From the NCBI RefSeq assembly GCF_012863495.1, contig NZ_JAAVJL010000002.1, positions 498,501 through 562,500 of the forward strand: a stretch of DNA of 64,000 nucleotides, in the 5' to 3' direction. The DNA is from Pseudanabaena yagii GIHE-NHR1. GTDB lineage: Bacteria > Cyanobacteriota > Cyanobacteriia > Pseudanabaenales > Pseudanabaenaceae. The notes beneath the pieces were generated by a model. That model searched no databases. It was not told the origin of the DNA and saw only the letters and a program-made list of their open reading frames with translations. Shown one piece after another: positions 32,978 to 41,985 of this stretch. The position numbers were made by a program, and so were the translations under genes. Position 1 is the stretch's first letter; every line of letters starts with the position of its first letter.

Positions 32978-33922
32978 ATGATGCGAATACTGGCATTGGT
33001 TCCAGGTGGGACTGGCGATCAGTTACTGTTTTTCCCGACACTGGATACCCTCAAACAACAGTATCCCAATGCCGAAATTGATGTGGTGGTCGAGCCACGC
33101 GCGATCGCTACCTATCGAATTAGCCAATCTGTCAATCGCGTACTTAAATTTGATTTTAGCGATCGCAACTCTTTGGCGGATTTTGGCAATTTACTTGGGA
33201 CAATCCGCGATCGCGAATATGACGCGGCAATTCTTAGCAAGCCCAGCTTCTCGATTAATACCTTGTTATGGCTAAGCGGTATTCCCAAGCGAATCTCCTT
33301 TGCAGGGGCAGGGGAATTTTTACTGACGGATGTGATTCCTGTAGATCCTGAAGAATATATTGCGGTACAGAACCATAACTTGCTGATCGGTCTTGGCATT
33401 CAGCAGTCATCCCCATCGATCAAGGTTAACCTTCCTAAAAATGACTTGGATTGGGCATCGGGTGAACAAAAACGCCTTGACATCCAAAAGAGTGGCTTTA
33501 TCTTGCTCAATTGCGGTGCATATGCCAACTATCCTGCGGAAAGCTGGGCAGAGATCGCCCGCAATATTAAAACCAAACTACCAGATTTGCCAATTGTGGC
33601 GATCGATAGTGTCAACAATGCTGATTTACTCAAGCAGCTCTCAACGAAATTTCCTAACCTCCTGATTACCAGCCCCACGGATATTGGCAAACTGACTGCC
33701 ATGATTGCAGCAGCCAATCTGTTTATCTGTGCGGAAGGTGATGCAATGCAGTTGGGCGTTGCGGTTGGTACTGCCTTAGTCGCAATTTTAAGTTCGACGA
33801 TATCCGCATCTGCTTTCTTGCCGATTCAAGAAAAACGGGTGAAATATGTACAGGCGGTGAAGGGACAACCCCTCAAAGATATCCCAGCCAAAACAGTTCT
33901 TGCCAAAATTTGGGAAGGCTAA
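32978..33922 (+). CDS. Glycosyltransferase family 9 (heptosyltransferase-like)
   Basis: 314 residues, two-domain GT-B fold. The N-terminal MRILALVPGGTGDQLLFFPT is the GT9 start (usually R-x-x-x-I-G-D). The C-terminal part has the family's donor-binding region (GFILLNCGAYANYPAESWAE; TAMIAAANLFICAEGDAMQL, where related enzymes have S/G-D-x-G-x-x-H). It probably adds a sugar to lipopolysaccharide or another surface glycan at the inner membrane. The donor need not be a heptose in cyanobacteria. It is monocistronic with a strong terminator. Confidence 0.8.
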   Translation: MMRILALVPGGTGDQLLFFPTLDTLKQQYPNAEIDVVVEPRAIATYRISQSVNRVLKFDFSDRNSLADFGNLLGTIRDREYDAAILSKPSFSINTLLWLSGIPKRISFAGAGEFLLTDVIPVDPEEYIAVQNHNLLIGLGIQQSSPSIKVNLPKNDLDWASGEQKRLDIQKSGFILLNCGAYANYPAESWAEIARNIKTKLPDLPIVAIDSVNNADLLKQLSTKFPNLLITSPTDIGKLTAMIAAANLFICAEGDAMQLGVAVGTALVAILSSTISASAFLPIQEKRVKYVQAVKGQPLKDIPAKTVLAKIWEG

Positions 33923-33960
33923 ACAACAAAGGCTCGCTAAGCGAGCCTTTGTTGTTTTTA
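33921..33960 (+). terminator. Intrinsic terminator
   Basis: AAACAACAAAGGCTCGC pairs with GCGAGCCTTTGTTGTTT around TAA and runs into TTTTTA. It overlaps the stop of the GT9 gene. Confidence 0.85.
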
Positions 33961-33990
33961 TAGCTATATTCACCCGTATCAGGACAAATC

Positions 33991-34045
33991 AAAACCCAAA
34001 TAGTGTAAGGCGGCGCGAAGCGCCGCCTTACACTATTTGGGTTTT
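33991..34045. repeat. GGCGGCGC-family hairpin
   Basis: 26-bp perfect arms AAAACCCAAATAGTGTAAGG... around a GAA loop. Flanks include TAGCTATA on the left and CGGCAGCTATAG on the right. The same arm middle (AATAGTGTAAGG) recurs at 36878-36930. Confidence 0.9.
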
Positions 34046-34082
34046 ATGTCCTAACAAGAATAGCGGCAGCTATAGGAAAGAT

Positions 34083-34763
34083 TTAATGCTTGATATTTTC
34101 TAGAAAAGCTCCATCTAGTTTCGCCGCATGAAGATCGGTATTGCGTAAATCTGCCTCCTTGAGTTTTGCTCCATTAAAGTCCGTTTTGCGTAGGACTGCC
34201 CCACTCAGATTGGCTCTAGTTAAATTTGCCCCACTGAGGTTCGCTCCACTTAGCTCCGTTTCACAAAGCGTAGCATTACTCAAATTTGCCCCATTCAGAT
34301 TTGCCCCACAGAGATTAGCATCGCTCAGATCGGCATTAGTTAAATCTGCGCCACTCAAATTCACTCCCATTAAGTTGGCATTTCGTAACACGGCTCCACT
34401 CAGGTTTGCACCACTGAGATTTGCCAGACTCAGATTGACAGCGCTGAGATTTGCCAAGCTCAGATTTGTGCCACTGAGATTGGTCATGCAGAGGGTGACA
34501 TCCTGAAATGACGCTAGACTCAGATTTGCGCCACTGAGATTGGCGAGGGTTAGGTTTGCTTCTCGGAGATTTGCCCCAACTAAGTTGGCTCCACCCAGAT
34601 TGGCTAAGCTCAGATCTGCGCCACTAAAGTCAGCTTTACTCACTTCGGCATAGGCAAGATCTGCTTCACTGAGATCGATTTGAGCACGATGCTTTTGCGA
34701 TCGCCAGAAGTTCCAACTACCCACCCCTTTTTGTAGTTGAATCAAATGTTCATTATTTGCCAC
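34083..34763 (-). CDS. Pentapeptide-repeat protein
   Basis: 226 residues. After a 30-residue N-terminus (LIQLQKGVGSWNFWRSQKH), nearly the whole protein is A(N/D)LSG-type pentapeptides (ANLSGANLSLANLSAVNLSL and so on), about 36 in a row. They should form a regular quadrilateral beta helix. It has no signal peptide and is probably cytosolic. Function unknown, as for most of this family. Confidence 0.88.
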   Translation of the reverse strand: MANNEHLIQLQKGVGSWNFWRSQKHRAQIDLSEADLAYAEVSKADFSGADLSLANLGGANLVGANLREANLTLANLSGANLSLASFQDVTLCMTNLSGTNLSLANLSAVNLSLANLSGANLSGAVLRNANLMGVNLSGADLTNADLSDANLCGANLNGANLSNATLCETELSGANLSGANLTRANLSGAVLRKTDFNGAKLKEADLRNTDLHAAKLDGAFLENIKH

Positions 34764-34960
34764 GATCTTAACTTCGCTTAGCGTATTGCGATTAGTAAAA
34801 ATTTACAGAAAAAGATTTAGAGAGTAGATGCGGTATAGAGCCACAATTTCTCTCTTTAAGGATAAGTCAAGACTGAAAAAGTTTGTTTTAGTCATGACAA
34901 TTCGCAATATAAAGTGGTATATCTCAATCAATTATTGGGAATATAGCGATTTTAATTTCG

Positions 34961-35059
34961 GCTACGGCAAAATGAAAACTCAAAACTCTGACTAGGATTG
35001 ATTTTTTGTTTTCAAGTGAGGATGCACTTACGATGCACTTATTTGAAAACCGCTATATT
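34961..35059 (+). repeat. Copy 2 of the dispersed repeat upstream of a start codon
   Basis: It runs from GCTACGGCAAAATGAAAACT through CTAGGATTGATTTTTTG and GAGGATGCA to CGCTATATT, with a small internal duplication of GATGCACTTA absent from copy 1 (21197-21281, minus). The end word contains TATATT, a possible -10 box. The rest of the gap 34764-35111 has no gene. Confidence 0.8.
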
Positions 35060-35111
35060 TACCGATCTAGATGGTGGTTAACATAGAGGCTCCAGAGGAA
35101 ATAGGTTTAGG

Positions 35112-36026
35112 ATGATCAGATCGTTAATTTTCAATAGCAGTTCATCACGGGCGATCGCTGCCAATTGTTTACTGATTGCTGGATATGTCCTCGGTGATCT
35201 TGCCTTAACAGGCTCGATGGCGATCGCGGAGACAATCGCTCAAGCCAATATACCGACCAACAACTGCTCACAACTGACCAATCGGCGCTATGTGACCATC
35301 ATTGATCGTCCTGCTAACTTATTGCCGCAGCTACCCAGATATCTAGTGCTAGCCGCCATTCCCTGCAACTATCTCAATGGTTCGATGACCTTTTTTGGCG
35401 GTTTCGATAATGTCAAAACCTCAGCATTTCGCGCCAATCAACTTCGCGAAATGGGACTAGATGCGGTTGTTTATTCTTTTAATACCAGAGTCAGTGATGT
35501 TCCGAGCAACCTACAAGCGGCAGCAGTTTTAGTAGAACTAAATAATGATCCCAATGTGGTCATGCAGCAGGTGCGATCGCTTACTGGCAAGACTGCGGTC
35601 TTAGCAACCTTCAACAATCGATCAGTGATTGTCAATGCACCGCTATCAAGTATCCCAACTGCTAATGCGATCGCCTCATTACTTCGCAACCGAGGGTTTG
35701 CGGCACAGGTCATTAGTGCAGATATCATCGCTCCACCGACTGCTGCCCCTGTCAATGATATTTCCACACCTTCAGTGCCAATTAGCAATCCCACAACCCC
35801 CAATAACAACTCAACTTCTACACGCACCATTTATCGCGTCCTAGTTCCTGATGCTAATGCCAATACATTGCAACAAATTCGTGCCTCTGCTCCCGATGCC
35901 TTTTTGACGATTTTCCGAGGGCAATCCTATATTCAGGTACGCACCTATACCAATCGCGACAATGCCCACCGTGAGCGCGATCGCCTAAATGCTATTTACC
36001 CCGGTACGATTTTGCTACGAGATTAA
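35112..36026 (+). CDS. Secreted protein with SPOR-like C-terminal domain
   Basis: 304 residues with an N-terminal export segment (NCLLIAGYVLGDLALTGSMA, cleaved near AIAE or AQA). The middle (YVTIIDRPANLLPQLPRYLV) and the C-terminus (YRVLVPDANANTLQQIRASA ... YIQVRTYTNRDNAHRERDRL) each look like SPOR-type alpha/beta repeats. They are separated by a Pro/Asn/Ser linker near residue 220. It likely binds denuded peptidoglycan in the periplasm. The last 70 residues resemble the end of the 6363-8045 protein. The dispersed repeat just upstream may supply its promoter. Confidence 0.75.
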   Translation: MIRSLIFNSSSSRAIAANCLLIAGYVLGDLALTGSMAIAETIAQANIPTNNCSQLTNRRYVTIIDRPANLLPQLPRYLVLAAIPCNYLNGSMTFFGGFDNVKTSAFRANQLREMGLDAVVYSFNTRVSDVPSNLQAAAVLVELNNDPNVVMQQVRSLTGKTAVLATFNNRSVIVNAPLSSIPTANAIASLLRNRGFAAQVISADIIAPPTAAPVNDISTPSVPISNPTTPNNNSTSTRTIYRVLVPDANANTLQQIRASAPDAFLTIFRGQSYIQVRTYTNRDNAHRERDRLNAIYPGTILLRD

Positions 36027-36117
36027 AGAACCGATTTTTGTGGTGTGGCTCAGCCACATCACAATACATGTCCCTTAGTTTTTGAGACTCTATAAAACAG
36101 GTTATAAAATTAAATCT

Positions 36118-36879
36118 ATGGGATCTCGTTCTCCATCCTTAGCCAATCCAATCAACCCAGAGTTGCCAGCCTACACGGTACGGATCAGCGATCGCGCTAA
36201 ATGTGTACGCCTTGCCCTGTCAGTTGACAAGGGACTAGAGGTGGTAATCCCTAAAAATTACGATCACCTAAAAATTCCTGAACTCATTCACCAAAAGCGT
36301 GATTGGATTATTCGCAATCAACGCAAACTTGATGAGCGTGAAGCATTCTTGCAGTCACAAGCACCCCATGAACTGCCTGATGTGATAAAGTTGAGATCGC
36401 TAGGTGAGGAATGGCAAATCATCTATAACCAAACAGTTACTAAATTTGGCTCGATTACCATTAGTGAACAAAAGGAACAGTTTCAGCTAATTATCAGTGG
36501 TAATGTCACCGACACCGAAGGCTGCAAAACCTTACTAAAGCAATGGCTGATGCGGAAAGCTGAAAAACATCTATTTAGTTGGTTACGCCGAGTTAGTATT
36601 CAGATCAATTTGCCTTATTGCACTACCACGATTAGGGGGCAAAAAACTTTGTGGGGTAGCTGCTCTAGCGATCGAAATATTAGCCTCAACTACAAGCTTC
36701 TATTCCTCGAAACCAAGGTAGTGGAATATGTCCTCATCCATGAGCTATGCCACACCATCCATATGAACCACTCCGCCAAATTCTGGAATTTGGTGAGTAA
36801 GTTTGAGCCAAATTACAAAACCTTAGATGAATCCCTCAAGCAAGCATGGCAGATTGTCCCTGCATGGGTAGGGTTGTAA
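36118..36879 (+). CDS. YgjP-like (M48-related, DUF45) metallopeptidase
   Basis: About 253 residues. The zinc site is VLIHELCHTIHMNHSAKFWN: HELCH with a third His six residues later, the HExxH...H pattern of the YgjP/WLM family. The N-terminal part (YTVRISDRAKCVRLALSVDK; IPELIHQKRDWIIRNQRKLD) and WGSCSSDRNISLNYKLL are also typical. The substrate is unknown; relatives are linked to DNA-protein crosslink proteases by fold. The frame can start with TTG at 36082, but the ATG at 36118 (MGSRSPS) is preferred. Confidence 0.85.
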   Translation: MGSRSPSLANPINPELPAYTVRISDRAKCVRLALSVDKGLEVVIPKNYDHLKIPELIHQKRDWIIRNQRKLDEREAFLQSQAPHELPDVIKLRSLGEEWQIIYNQTVTKFGSITISEQKEQFQLIISGNVTDTEGCKTLLKQWLMRKAEKHLFSWLRRVSIQINLPYCTTTIRGQKTLWGSCSSDRNISLNYKLLFLETKVVEYVLIHELCHTIHMNHSAKFWNLVSKFEPNYKTLDESLKQAWQIVPAWVGL

Positions 36880-36930
36880 AAACAAATAGTGTAAGGCGGC
36901 GCGAAGCGCCGCCTTACACTATTTGTTTTT
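36878..36930 (+). terminator. GGCGGCGC-family hairpin serving as terminator
   Basis: 25-bp perfect arms AAAAACAAATAGTGTAAGG... around GAA, ending in TTGTTTTT. It starts inside the stop codon of the metallopeptidase gene, so this copy can clearly act as an intrinsic terminator. Confidence 0.85.
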
Positions 36931-36980
36931 ACAGAAGCTTGTGCCGCCCACTCCACTATGTGGGCGGCACAAGCTTCTGT
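36931..36980. repeat. Perfect 21-bp inverted repeat
   Basis: ACAGAAGCTTGTGCCGCCCA(C) and its complement (36960-36980) are separated by TCCACTAT. It abuts the preceding hairpin without a gap. The rest of the region to 37197 shows no gene. Confidence 0.85.
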
Positions 36981-37197
36981 AGCTGTAGAATCATCCTTTA
37001 GGGAGATTTTCTATCTATTGTTGATAGTTTGAGATAAATAAAAATTGCTTGCAACTATTATCCCATAAGCAAATTAGCGCTTTATCTCAAGCTAGATGTG
37101 AGCAAGCTCACAATGGATACGTGCATTGGATCTATGGGGATTTTAGGGTTAAGCACTATACTGACATCTTGCAACTAACAAATTGGAGGTCTCATTT

Positions 37198-38952
37198 ATG
37201 ACTGAAAGAAAACCGAATTTACTGCCAATTATTGGTGGTGCTGCTGTAGTAGTTGCTGGTGGTGTAGGAGCTTATTTTTTCTTCAATAAACCAGCCATTT
37301 TGCCTACTAGCAATGCTGCTGCGGGAACTCTCAGTGTTGTTCCCAAACAGTCTCTGATGGCAATGTCTATCTCTACTGATGGTGCTGCACTTTCTCAAAT
37401 AGAGCAATTTCTGTCTCCAGAAACCAAAAAACTTTACGATACAGAACTGGAAAAATTTAGAAAGAATCTTTCCTCAAGTGATTTTGACTATGATAAAGAC
37501 GTAAAGCCTTGGATTGGCAAAAGTGTGACGATCGCCTTTTTACCATCGGGCAAGAAAGCAAGTTTTGTACCTAACAAATCTCAATCTTCACTCCAACCTC
37601 GATATGTACCCATGAGCGATACAGGGTCAATTCAGTTTGTGCAAGATAAGGCTAAAGATCAAGCTGAGCCTACATCGGATACTCCTAATGTACTCTTAGT
37701 AATTGAGGTAAAGGATAAAGCTGGTGCTGAGAAATTTTTGGCAGACAAAGTCAAAACTAAAGCGGGTGGAAAAGAGAAGCAATCTGACTATAAGGGCGTA
37801 AAAATTACGCAATATGGTGAAGGCTCAAATGCCAGTGCTACCGCCACAGTCGGCAATTATTTAATCGTTGCGCCCCGTGAACAAATTACGCAAAAGGCGA
37901 TCGATACCTTTAAAGGTGAAGCTTCGATCGCTAGTGCTGCGAGTGCCGATGATCTCAAGCTTAAAAATACTGTTGCTCAAATTTATATTCCCAACTTCGG
38001 CGAATCAATCGTTGAGCTAGCAGCATTAAATCCCAAAGCTGAAACCATTCCTCCAGAATCCTTGGAACAGTTGAAGAAGATTAAATCCGTCAACTTAGGC
38101 TTTGGCATTGATGACGCAGGTATTCGCTTTAAAGCATTAGGCAAATTCGACGCATCCGCAATTGCTGCACTCAAGAATTCTCCTAACAAGATTATCGGTC
38201 AAATTCCTTCCCAAGCATTTGCAGTAATTTCTGGATTTAATATCAAGAATTCATGGGAAGAGTTTACCAAGTCAGCCGAGAAGAATCCTGAAATCAAGAA
38301 AAGTCTTGATGAAGCCAGAACTCAACTAAAGTCTTCTCCCTTGGCGCTTGATCTAGACAAAGATATTTTCGGATGGATGGATGGTGAATATGCCCTTGCC
38401 TCAGTATCTGGCAAGCCAGAGGGCATCCTTGCCCAAACTCAAGGATTAGCACCTGTCTTGATGATCCAAACCAACAATCGTTCTGCTGGGGAATCCTTGC
38501 TCAATAAATTGGATGATTTTATTTCCAAGAATGGCGGTAAGGTTAGCAAAAAAGATGTTGGTGGTGTTTCTGTCACTGAATGGTCAGTTCCCGGTGCCCC
38601 GGGGGCGATCGTCTCCCACGGTTGGAGCCAAAAAGATACAGTCTTTATCACAGCTTCGCCAATTGTGCCTCTCTTTGTACCCAAGCCTGAAAGCTCTCTA
38701 GATGCTGATGCTACCTACAAATCTGTAGTTAGTACTCTACCTTCCAATAATGTTGGCTATTTCTATCTTGATGCTGATAGAACATGGGGCATTATTCAAA
38801 GCTTCTTACCTCCTGCGGAGAAGGAAAAAACTCCTCCTGAAGTGAAGGCATTGATTACCTCTGTACGTGGTTTAGCCGCAACAGCCGCTTATCCTAATCA
38901 GGATACTGCCGAATTTGAGGCTATTCTCGCGCTTAAAAAGGGTGGAAAATAG
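37198..38952 (+). CDS. DUF3352 membrane-anchored protein
   Basis: 584 residues. One N-terminal membrane anchor (LLPIIGGAAVVVAGGVGAYFFF) is followed by a large exported part typical of cyanobacterial DUF3352 proteins: AGTLSVVPKQSLMAMSISTD, YDKDVKPWIGKSVTIAFLP, and repeated VLVIEVKDKAGAEKFLADKV segments. Function is not established. The frame extends to a TTG at 37183, but a GGAGG (37185-37189) lies inside that extension 8 nt before the ATG at 37198, which fixes the start. It appears monocistronic. Confidence 0.85.
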   Translation: MTERKPNLLPIIGGAAVVVAGGVGAYFFFNKPAILPTSNAAAGTLSVVPKQSLMAMSISTDGAALSQIEQFLSPETKKLYDTELEKFRKNLSSSDFDYDKDVKPWIGKSVTIAFLPSGKKASFVPNKSQSSLQPRYVPMSDTGSIQFVQDKAKDQAEPTSDTPNVLLVIEVKDKAGAEKFLADKVKTKAGGKEKQSDYKGVKITQYGEGSNASATATVGNYLIVAPREQITQKAIDTFKGEASIASAASADDLKLKNTVAQIYIPNFGESIVELAALNPKAETIPPESLEQLKKIKSVNLGFGIDDAGIRFKALGKFDASAIAALKNSPNKIIGQIPSQAFAVISGFNIKNSWEEFTKSAEKNPEIKKSLDEARTQLKSSPLALDLDKDIFGWMDGEYALASVSGKPEGILAQTQGLAPVLMIQTNNRSAGESLLNKLDDFISKNGGKVSKKDVGGVSVTEWSVPGAPGAIVSHGWSQKDTVFITASPIVPLFVPKPESSLDADATYKSVVSTLPSNNVGYFYLDADRTWGIIQSFLPPAEKEKTPPEVKALITSVRGLAATAAYPNQDTAEFEAILALKKGGK

Positions 38953-38980
38953 ATAAGGCTTAGATGGCTTTATTCTTAAA

Positions 38981-39010
38981 TATAGAAGATGCACTAGTGC
39001 ATCTTCTATA
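38981..39010. terminator. 30-bp perfect palindrome after the DUF3352 gene
   Basis: TATAGAAGATGCACT-AGTGCATCTTCTATA has no loop bases. It is 28 bp after the stop and has no U-run, so it is either a weak terminator or a protein-binding palindrome. Confidence 0.5.
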
Positions 39011-39179
39011 TGAACAAAACGACTTGCAGGTTTGTTTTTTAGAGCAAGAGATAATAATTTTTGGGATAGTTATTAGCTGTGGATAGTTAGCTCTTAGGAC
39101 ATTGGGGACTCATGTGTTTAGATCTTGGAGCTATTTTGGGCTTACACTCTTTAGAAAGGGTATATCTTGAAAAGATACT

Positions 39180-39551
39180 ATGTCTAAATCTGTTGATGTG
39201 TTTGTTGAGCCTGAGATTAGTTGTGGTGCGGTGTATCAGGGTGATCGTGCTAGTTGTCCTGTTGAAGCCACATTAGAAGCAATTGGAGGACGCTGGAAGG
39301 TATTGATCTTGCATGAGTTGTTTAATGGAACTAGGCGCTTTGGGGAATTACACCGAGGTTTGCGTGGGATAACTCAGAAAATGTTGACGCAACAGTTGCG
39401 AGAGATGGAGCGCGATGGGTTGATTCATCGCGAGATTTATATGCAAGTTCCGCCTAAGGTGGAGTACTCACTGACAGATCTGGGTAGAACTTTGCAGCCT
39501 GTGCTAGATGCGATGCACCTTTGGGGCAAGAAGTATATTGAGCAGAGATAG
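39180..39551 (+). CDS. HxlR-family transcriptional regulator
   Basis: 123 residues, single winged-helix domain with the HxlR signature: SCPVEATLEAIGGRWKVLIL, RRFGELHRGLRGITQKMLTQ, QLREMERDGLIHREIYMQVP, and VEYSLTDLGRTLQPVLDAM. The Cys in the first motif is conserved and could be redox-sensing. Such regulators often control adjacent oxidoreductase or pirin-type genes. The pirin and CDGSH genes lie 1-2 kb downstream, but a link is only positional. Confidence 0.9.
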   Translation: MSKSVDVFVEPEISCGAVYQGDRASCPVEATLEAIGGRWKVLILHELFNGTRRFGELHRGLRGITQKMLTQQLREMERDGLIHREIYMQVPPKVEYSLTDLGRTLQPVLDAMHLWGKKYIEQR

Positions 39552-39598
39552 CTAAGTGTTTTTATCTACTTTTATTGTTTGACTATTTAAGGAATGAA

Positions 39599-40084
39599 AT
39601 GAATAACAACTGGCAAGAGAATATGCAGGTTTTCTCGTCTCAAGTCATCAAAAACATTAAATCTAATGCTGTTGCTCCAGCTAATTTCTTAGCAGTATTT
39701 GGCGTAACATTTTTTTTAGGGGTTATGATCACTTGCTTGTCAATGCAACAGATATGGTTTGCAATTGCTTGCTTCGTATTAGCGGCAATCTGTGTAATAC
39801 CTGCAATTTTCTTAATCATATATTTTGCATTGAAAGATCCAGATCGTCTTCAAACGGAAAGATACCTCACTGAAAATAGGTGGATAGATGCATGGAAAGA
39901 TGTTGCTAAAAATGGTGATTCTGATGATCTCAAGCTTGCAAATTTGATAGATTCTGAATCACCAATAGCTAAGCCCAACTTGCAACCTCGTCTAAGTCGG
40001 AAAAAGTTATCTGATTCGACGCAATCCGATCTTGGCGAGGACAATTCAGACGAAACTATAGGAGATAATCATGGTCAGAAGTAG
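39599..40084 (+). CDS. Small two-span membrane protein of unknown function
   Basis: About 161 residues. Two membrane segments (NFLAVFGVTFFLGVMITCLS; IWFAIACFVLAAICVIPAIF) are followed by a charged cytoplasmic tail (DPDRLQTERYLTENRWIDAW...). The ATG at 39599 has AAGGA about 6 nt upstream. The TTG at 39575 that extends the frame has none. It overlaps the next gene by 14 nt, so the pair is co-translated. No family recognised. Confidence 0.6.
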   Translation: MNNNWQENMQVFSSQVIKNIKSNAVAPANFLAVFGVTFFLGVMITCLSMQQIWFAIACFVLAAICVIPAIFLIIYFALKDPDRLQTERYLTENRWIDAWKDVAKNGDSDDLKLANLIDSESPIAKPNLQPRLSRKKLSDSTQSDLGEDNSDETIGDNHGQK

Positions 40085-40418
40085 TAGTAATAATCCTAAC
40101 AGAGGAAGAATAGCTCAGATCCCAAAAACTGATGTAGAGTTATATGCTTATTTACTAGTATGTGATGAATCTGTCGGGACAATGGTAGAAATAAGTAGTT
40201 TTCTAAACAAAAATGAAAGTGTTTTTTTGAATTGGCTAACTGTTCTTCCTCATTCATTTTTTATTGTTTCTCACAGATCTGCTACCGAACTTACAAAAGT
40301 ATTTCGTACTTTTACTAAGGATCAAGCAAGATTTATTATTCTTGATGTCAATACGGATAGAAATGGCTGGCTCCCAAAAAAAGCTTGGGATTTTATCAAT
40401 AATCCTCAAAGTATCTAA
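40071..40418 (+). CDS. Unknown protein co-translated with the membrane protein upstream
   Basis: 115 residues, soluble. GGAG lies 7 nt before the ATG, which is within the end of the previous gene. The central part (DVELYAYLLVCDESVGTMVE; RFIILDVNTDRNGWLPKKAW) could be an alpha/beta fold. I do not recognise it. Confidence 0.6.
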   Translation: MVRSSSNNPNRGRIAQIPKTDVELYAYLLVCDESVGTMVEISSFLNKNESVFLNWLTVLPHSFFIVSHRSATELTKVFRTFTKDQARFIILDVNTDRNGWLPKKAWDFINNPQSI

Positions 40419-40657
40419 AAACTATAAAATCTCGTCAAAGATAAATCTGCATGTTCATTATTTAATTTTCTTGATTTGTTTCTTAGAGGATTTATAGCTG
40501 AAGTCAAAGGTTCGAGAATAAAAATATCTAAGTATTTTCCCATAGTATCTTTTTGGTGTGTACCTTACAAAAAAGTGCATACTTTACGTTAAGAGTGTAT
40601 GTCAATTATATTGGAATGGTTGAAAGTTGAACCAATTAATACAAGGAACAAGGGAAA

Positions 40658-40894
40658 ATGAGCGAGCCTAAAATTGTTGATAAGAAGCCTGTTGTATTGG
40701 AACTAGAACCTAAAACCTATTACTGGTGTACCTGTGGAGCATCCACCAACCAGCCCTATTGTAACGGCGCTCATAAAGGCACTGAGTTTACTCCCCTTGC
40801 CTTTGAAGTCACAGAAACGAAGAAGGTTGCACTTTGTTTATGCAAGCATACAGGCAATGCTCCTTTCTGTGATGGCGCACATACCAAACTTTAA
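40658..40894 (+). CDS. CDGSH-type [2Fe-2S] protein
   Basis: 78 residues with two CDGSH-like motifs: CTCGASTNQPYCNGAH (about 28-43) and CLCKHTGNAPFCDGAH (about 60-75). Each supplies three Cys and one His to a [2Fe-2S] cluster. Two motifs in one chain put it in the tandem-motif class of small cytosolic CDGSH proteins, likely in electron transfer or Fe-S/redox sensing. GGGAAA precedes the ATG. Monocistronic. Confidence 0.9.
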   Translation: MSEPKIVDKKPVVLELEPKTYYWCTCGASTNQPYCNGAHKGTEFTPLAFEVTETKKVALCLCKHTGNAPFCDGAHTKL

Positions 40895-40927
40895 CTTTTA
40901 ACTCACCTTACGCAGATGGAAGATTTG

Positions 40928-41027
40928 CCCTCACTCCCCAGCCCCCTCTCCCGCAAGGCGAGGGGGAGAAAGATTTAATTATTTTCTTGTTCCCCTCTCC
41001 TGCGAGAGAGGGGCTAGGGGTGAGGGC
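40928..41027. repeat. CCCTCA...TGAGGG hairpin repeat, copy 2
   Basis: Same layout as 22757-22856: CCCTCACTCCCCAGCCCCCT ... TTCTTGTTCCCCTCTCC ... GGGGCTAGGGGTGAGGG. The inner stem of this copy (CTCCCGCAAGGCGAGGGGGAG) has diverged. Confidence 0.85.
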
Positions 41028-41114
41028 TTTACTAACCTTCTGCGTAAGATGACCTTTTAACTTTATTGTCGATTGTTGGTATTTTGTACCAACTAATCAA
41101 CTAGGAGAGAATCT

Positions 41115-41813
41115 ATGCTCACTATTCGGAAATCAGAAGAAAGAGGACATGCCAATCATGGTTGGCTCGATAGTTATCACACTTTCTCCTTTGCGAACTA
41201 CTACGATCCGCAGCATATGGCGTTTCGCTCACTGCGTGTAATTAATCAAGATGTGATTGCTGGTGGTAAAGGATTTGGCACACATCCTCACCGTGACATG
41301 GAAATCATTACCTATATGCTTGATGGAGCCTTAGAGCATAAGGACAGCATGGGTAATGGATCAATCATTCATGTTGGTGATGTGCAGAGAATGAGTGCAG
41401 GTACTGGGATTACCCATAGTGAGTTTAATCATTCAGCGACAGAAACTGCTCATTTATTGCAAATCTGGATTTTGCCCAATCAGCAGAATGTTACACCCAG
41501 CTATGAGCAAATTTCTTTCTCACGGCAAGAGAAGTTAAACCAGTTAAAACTGATTGCTTCTCCTGACGGACGCGATCGCTCAGTGACGATTCATCAAGAT
41601 GCAAATGTATATGCCTCGATCCTTGAAGATGGCGCAGAGGTGACGCATAGGCTCAATCCTAACCGCTATGCGTGGATACAGGTTGCTAGAGGGAATGTGT
41701 TAGTAGGCGATCGCCTGCTCAGCGCTGGCGACGCAATTTCTAGCGATCAAGCTGGTGATTTGAAAATCACTAGTCAAGGTAATGCTGAAATTTTAGTGTT
41801 TGACTTAGCTTAG
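41115..41813 (+). CDS. Pirin-family bicupin
   Basis: 232 residues. The N-terminal cupin has the metal site [17 protein letters not shown] (two His) and GITHSEFN (His, Glu), so an Fe-binding pirin or quercetinase-like site is complete. The C-terminal cupin ([32 protein letters not shown]) is the degenerate second barrel. Function may be dioxygenase or redox sensing. TAGGAGAG precedes the ATG. A strong terminator follows. Confidence 0.9.
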   Translation: MLTIRKSEERGHANHGWLDSYHTFSFANYYDPQHMAFRSLRVINQDVIAGGKGFGTHPHRDMEIITYMLDGALEHKDSMGNGSIIHVGDVQRMSAGTGITHSEFNHSATETAHLLQIWILPNQQNVTPSYEQISFSRQEKLNQLKLIASPDGRDRSVTIHQDANVYASILEDGAEVTHRLNPNRYAWIQVARGNVLVGDRLLSAGDAISSDQAGDLKITSQGNAEILVFDLA

Positions 41814-41834
41814 ATTTAGCATCTACATTAAAAT

Positions 41835-41883
41835 AAAGGTTGATAGTGCGTGGCAAAGCCACGCGCTATCAACCTTTGTTTTT
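41835..41883 (+). terminator. Intrinsic terminator after pirin gene
   Basis: AAAGGTTGATAGTGCGTGGC pairs with GCCACGCGCTATCAACCTTT (one G:T-type mismatch) around AAA, followed by GTTTTTTAT. Confidence 0.85.
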
Positions 41884-41985
41884 TATATTTGGAAAATTGC
41901 AATCAAATCGTTACAATACTCGCAGTGAAGAATCAAGTACTCTTCATATCCAAATATTTGCAACATCTAGAGACTTGTAATAACT

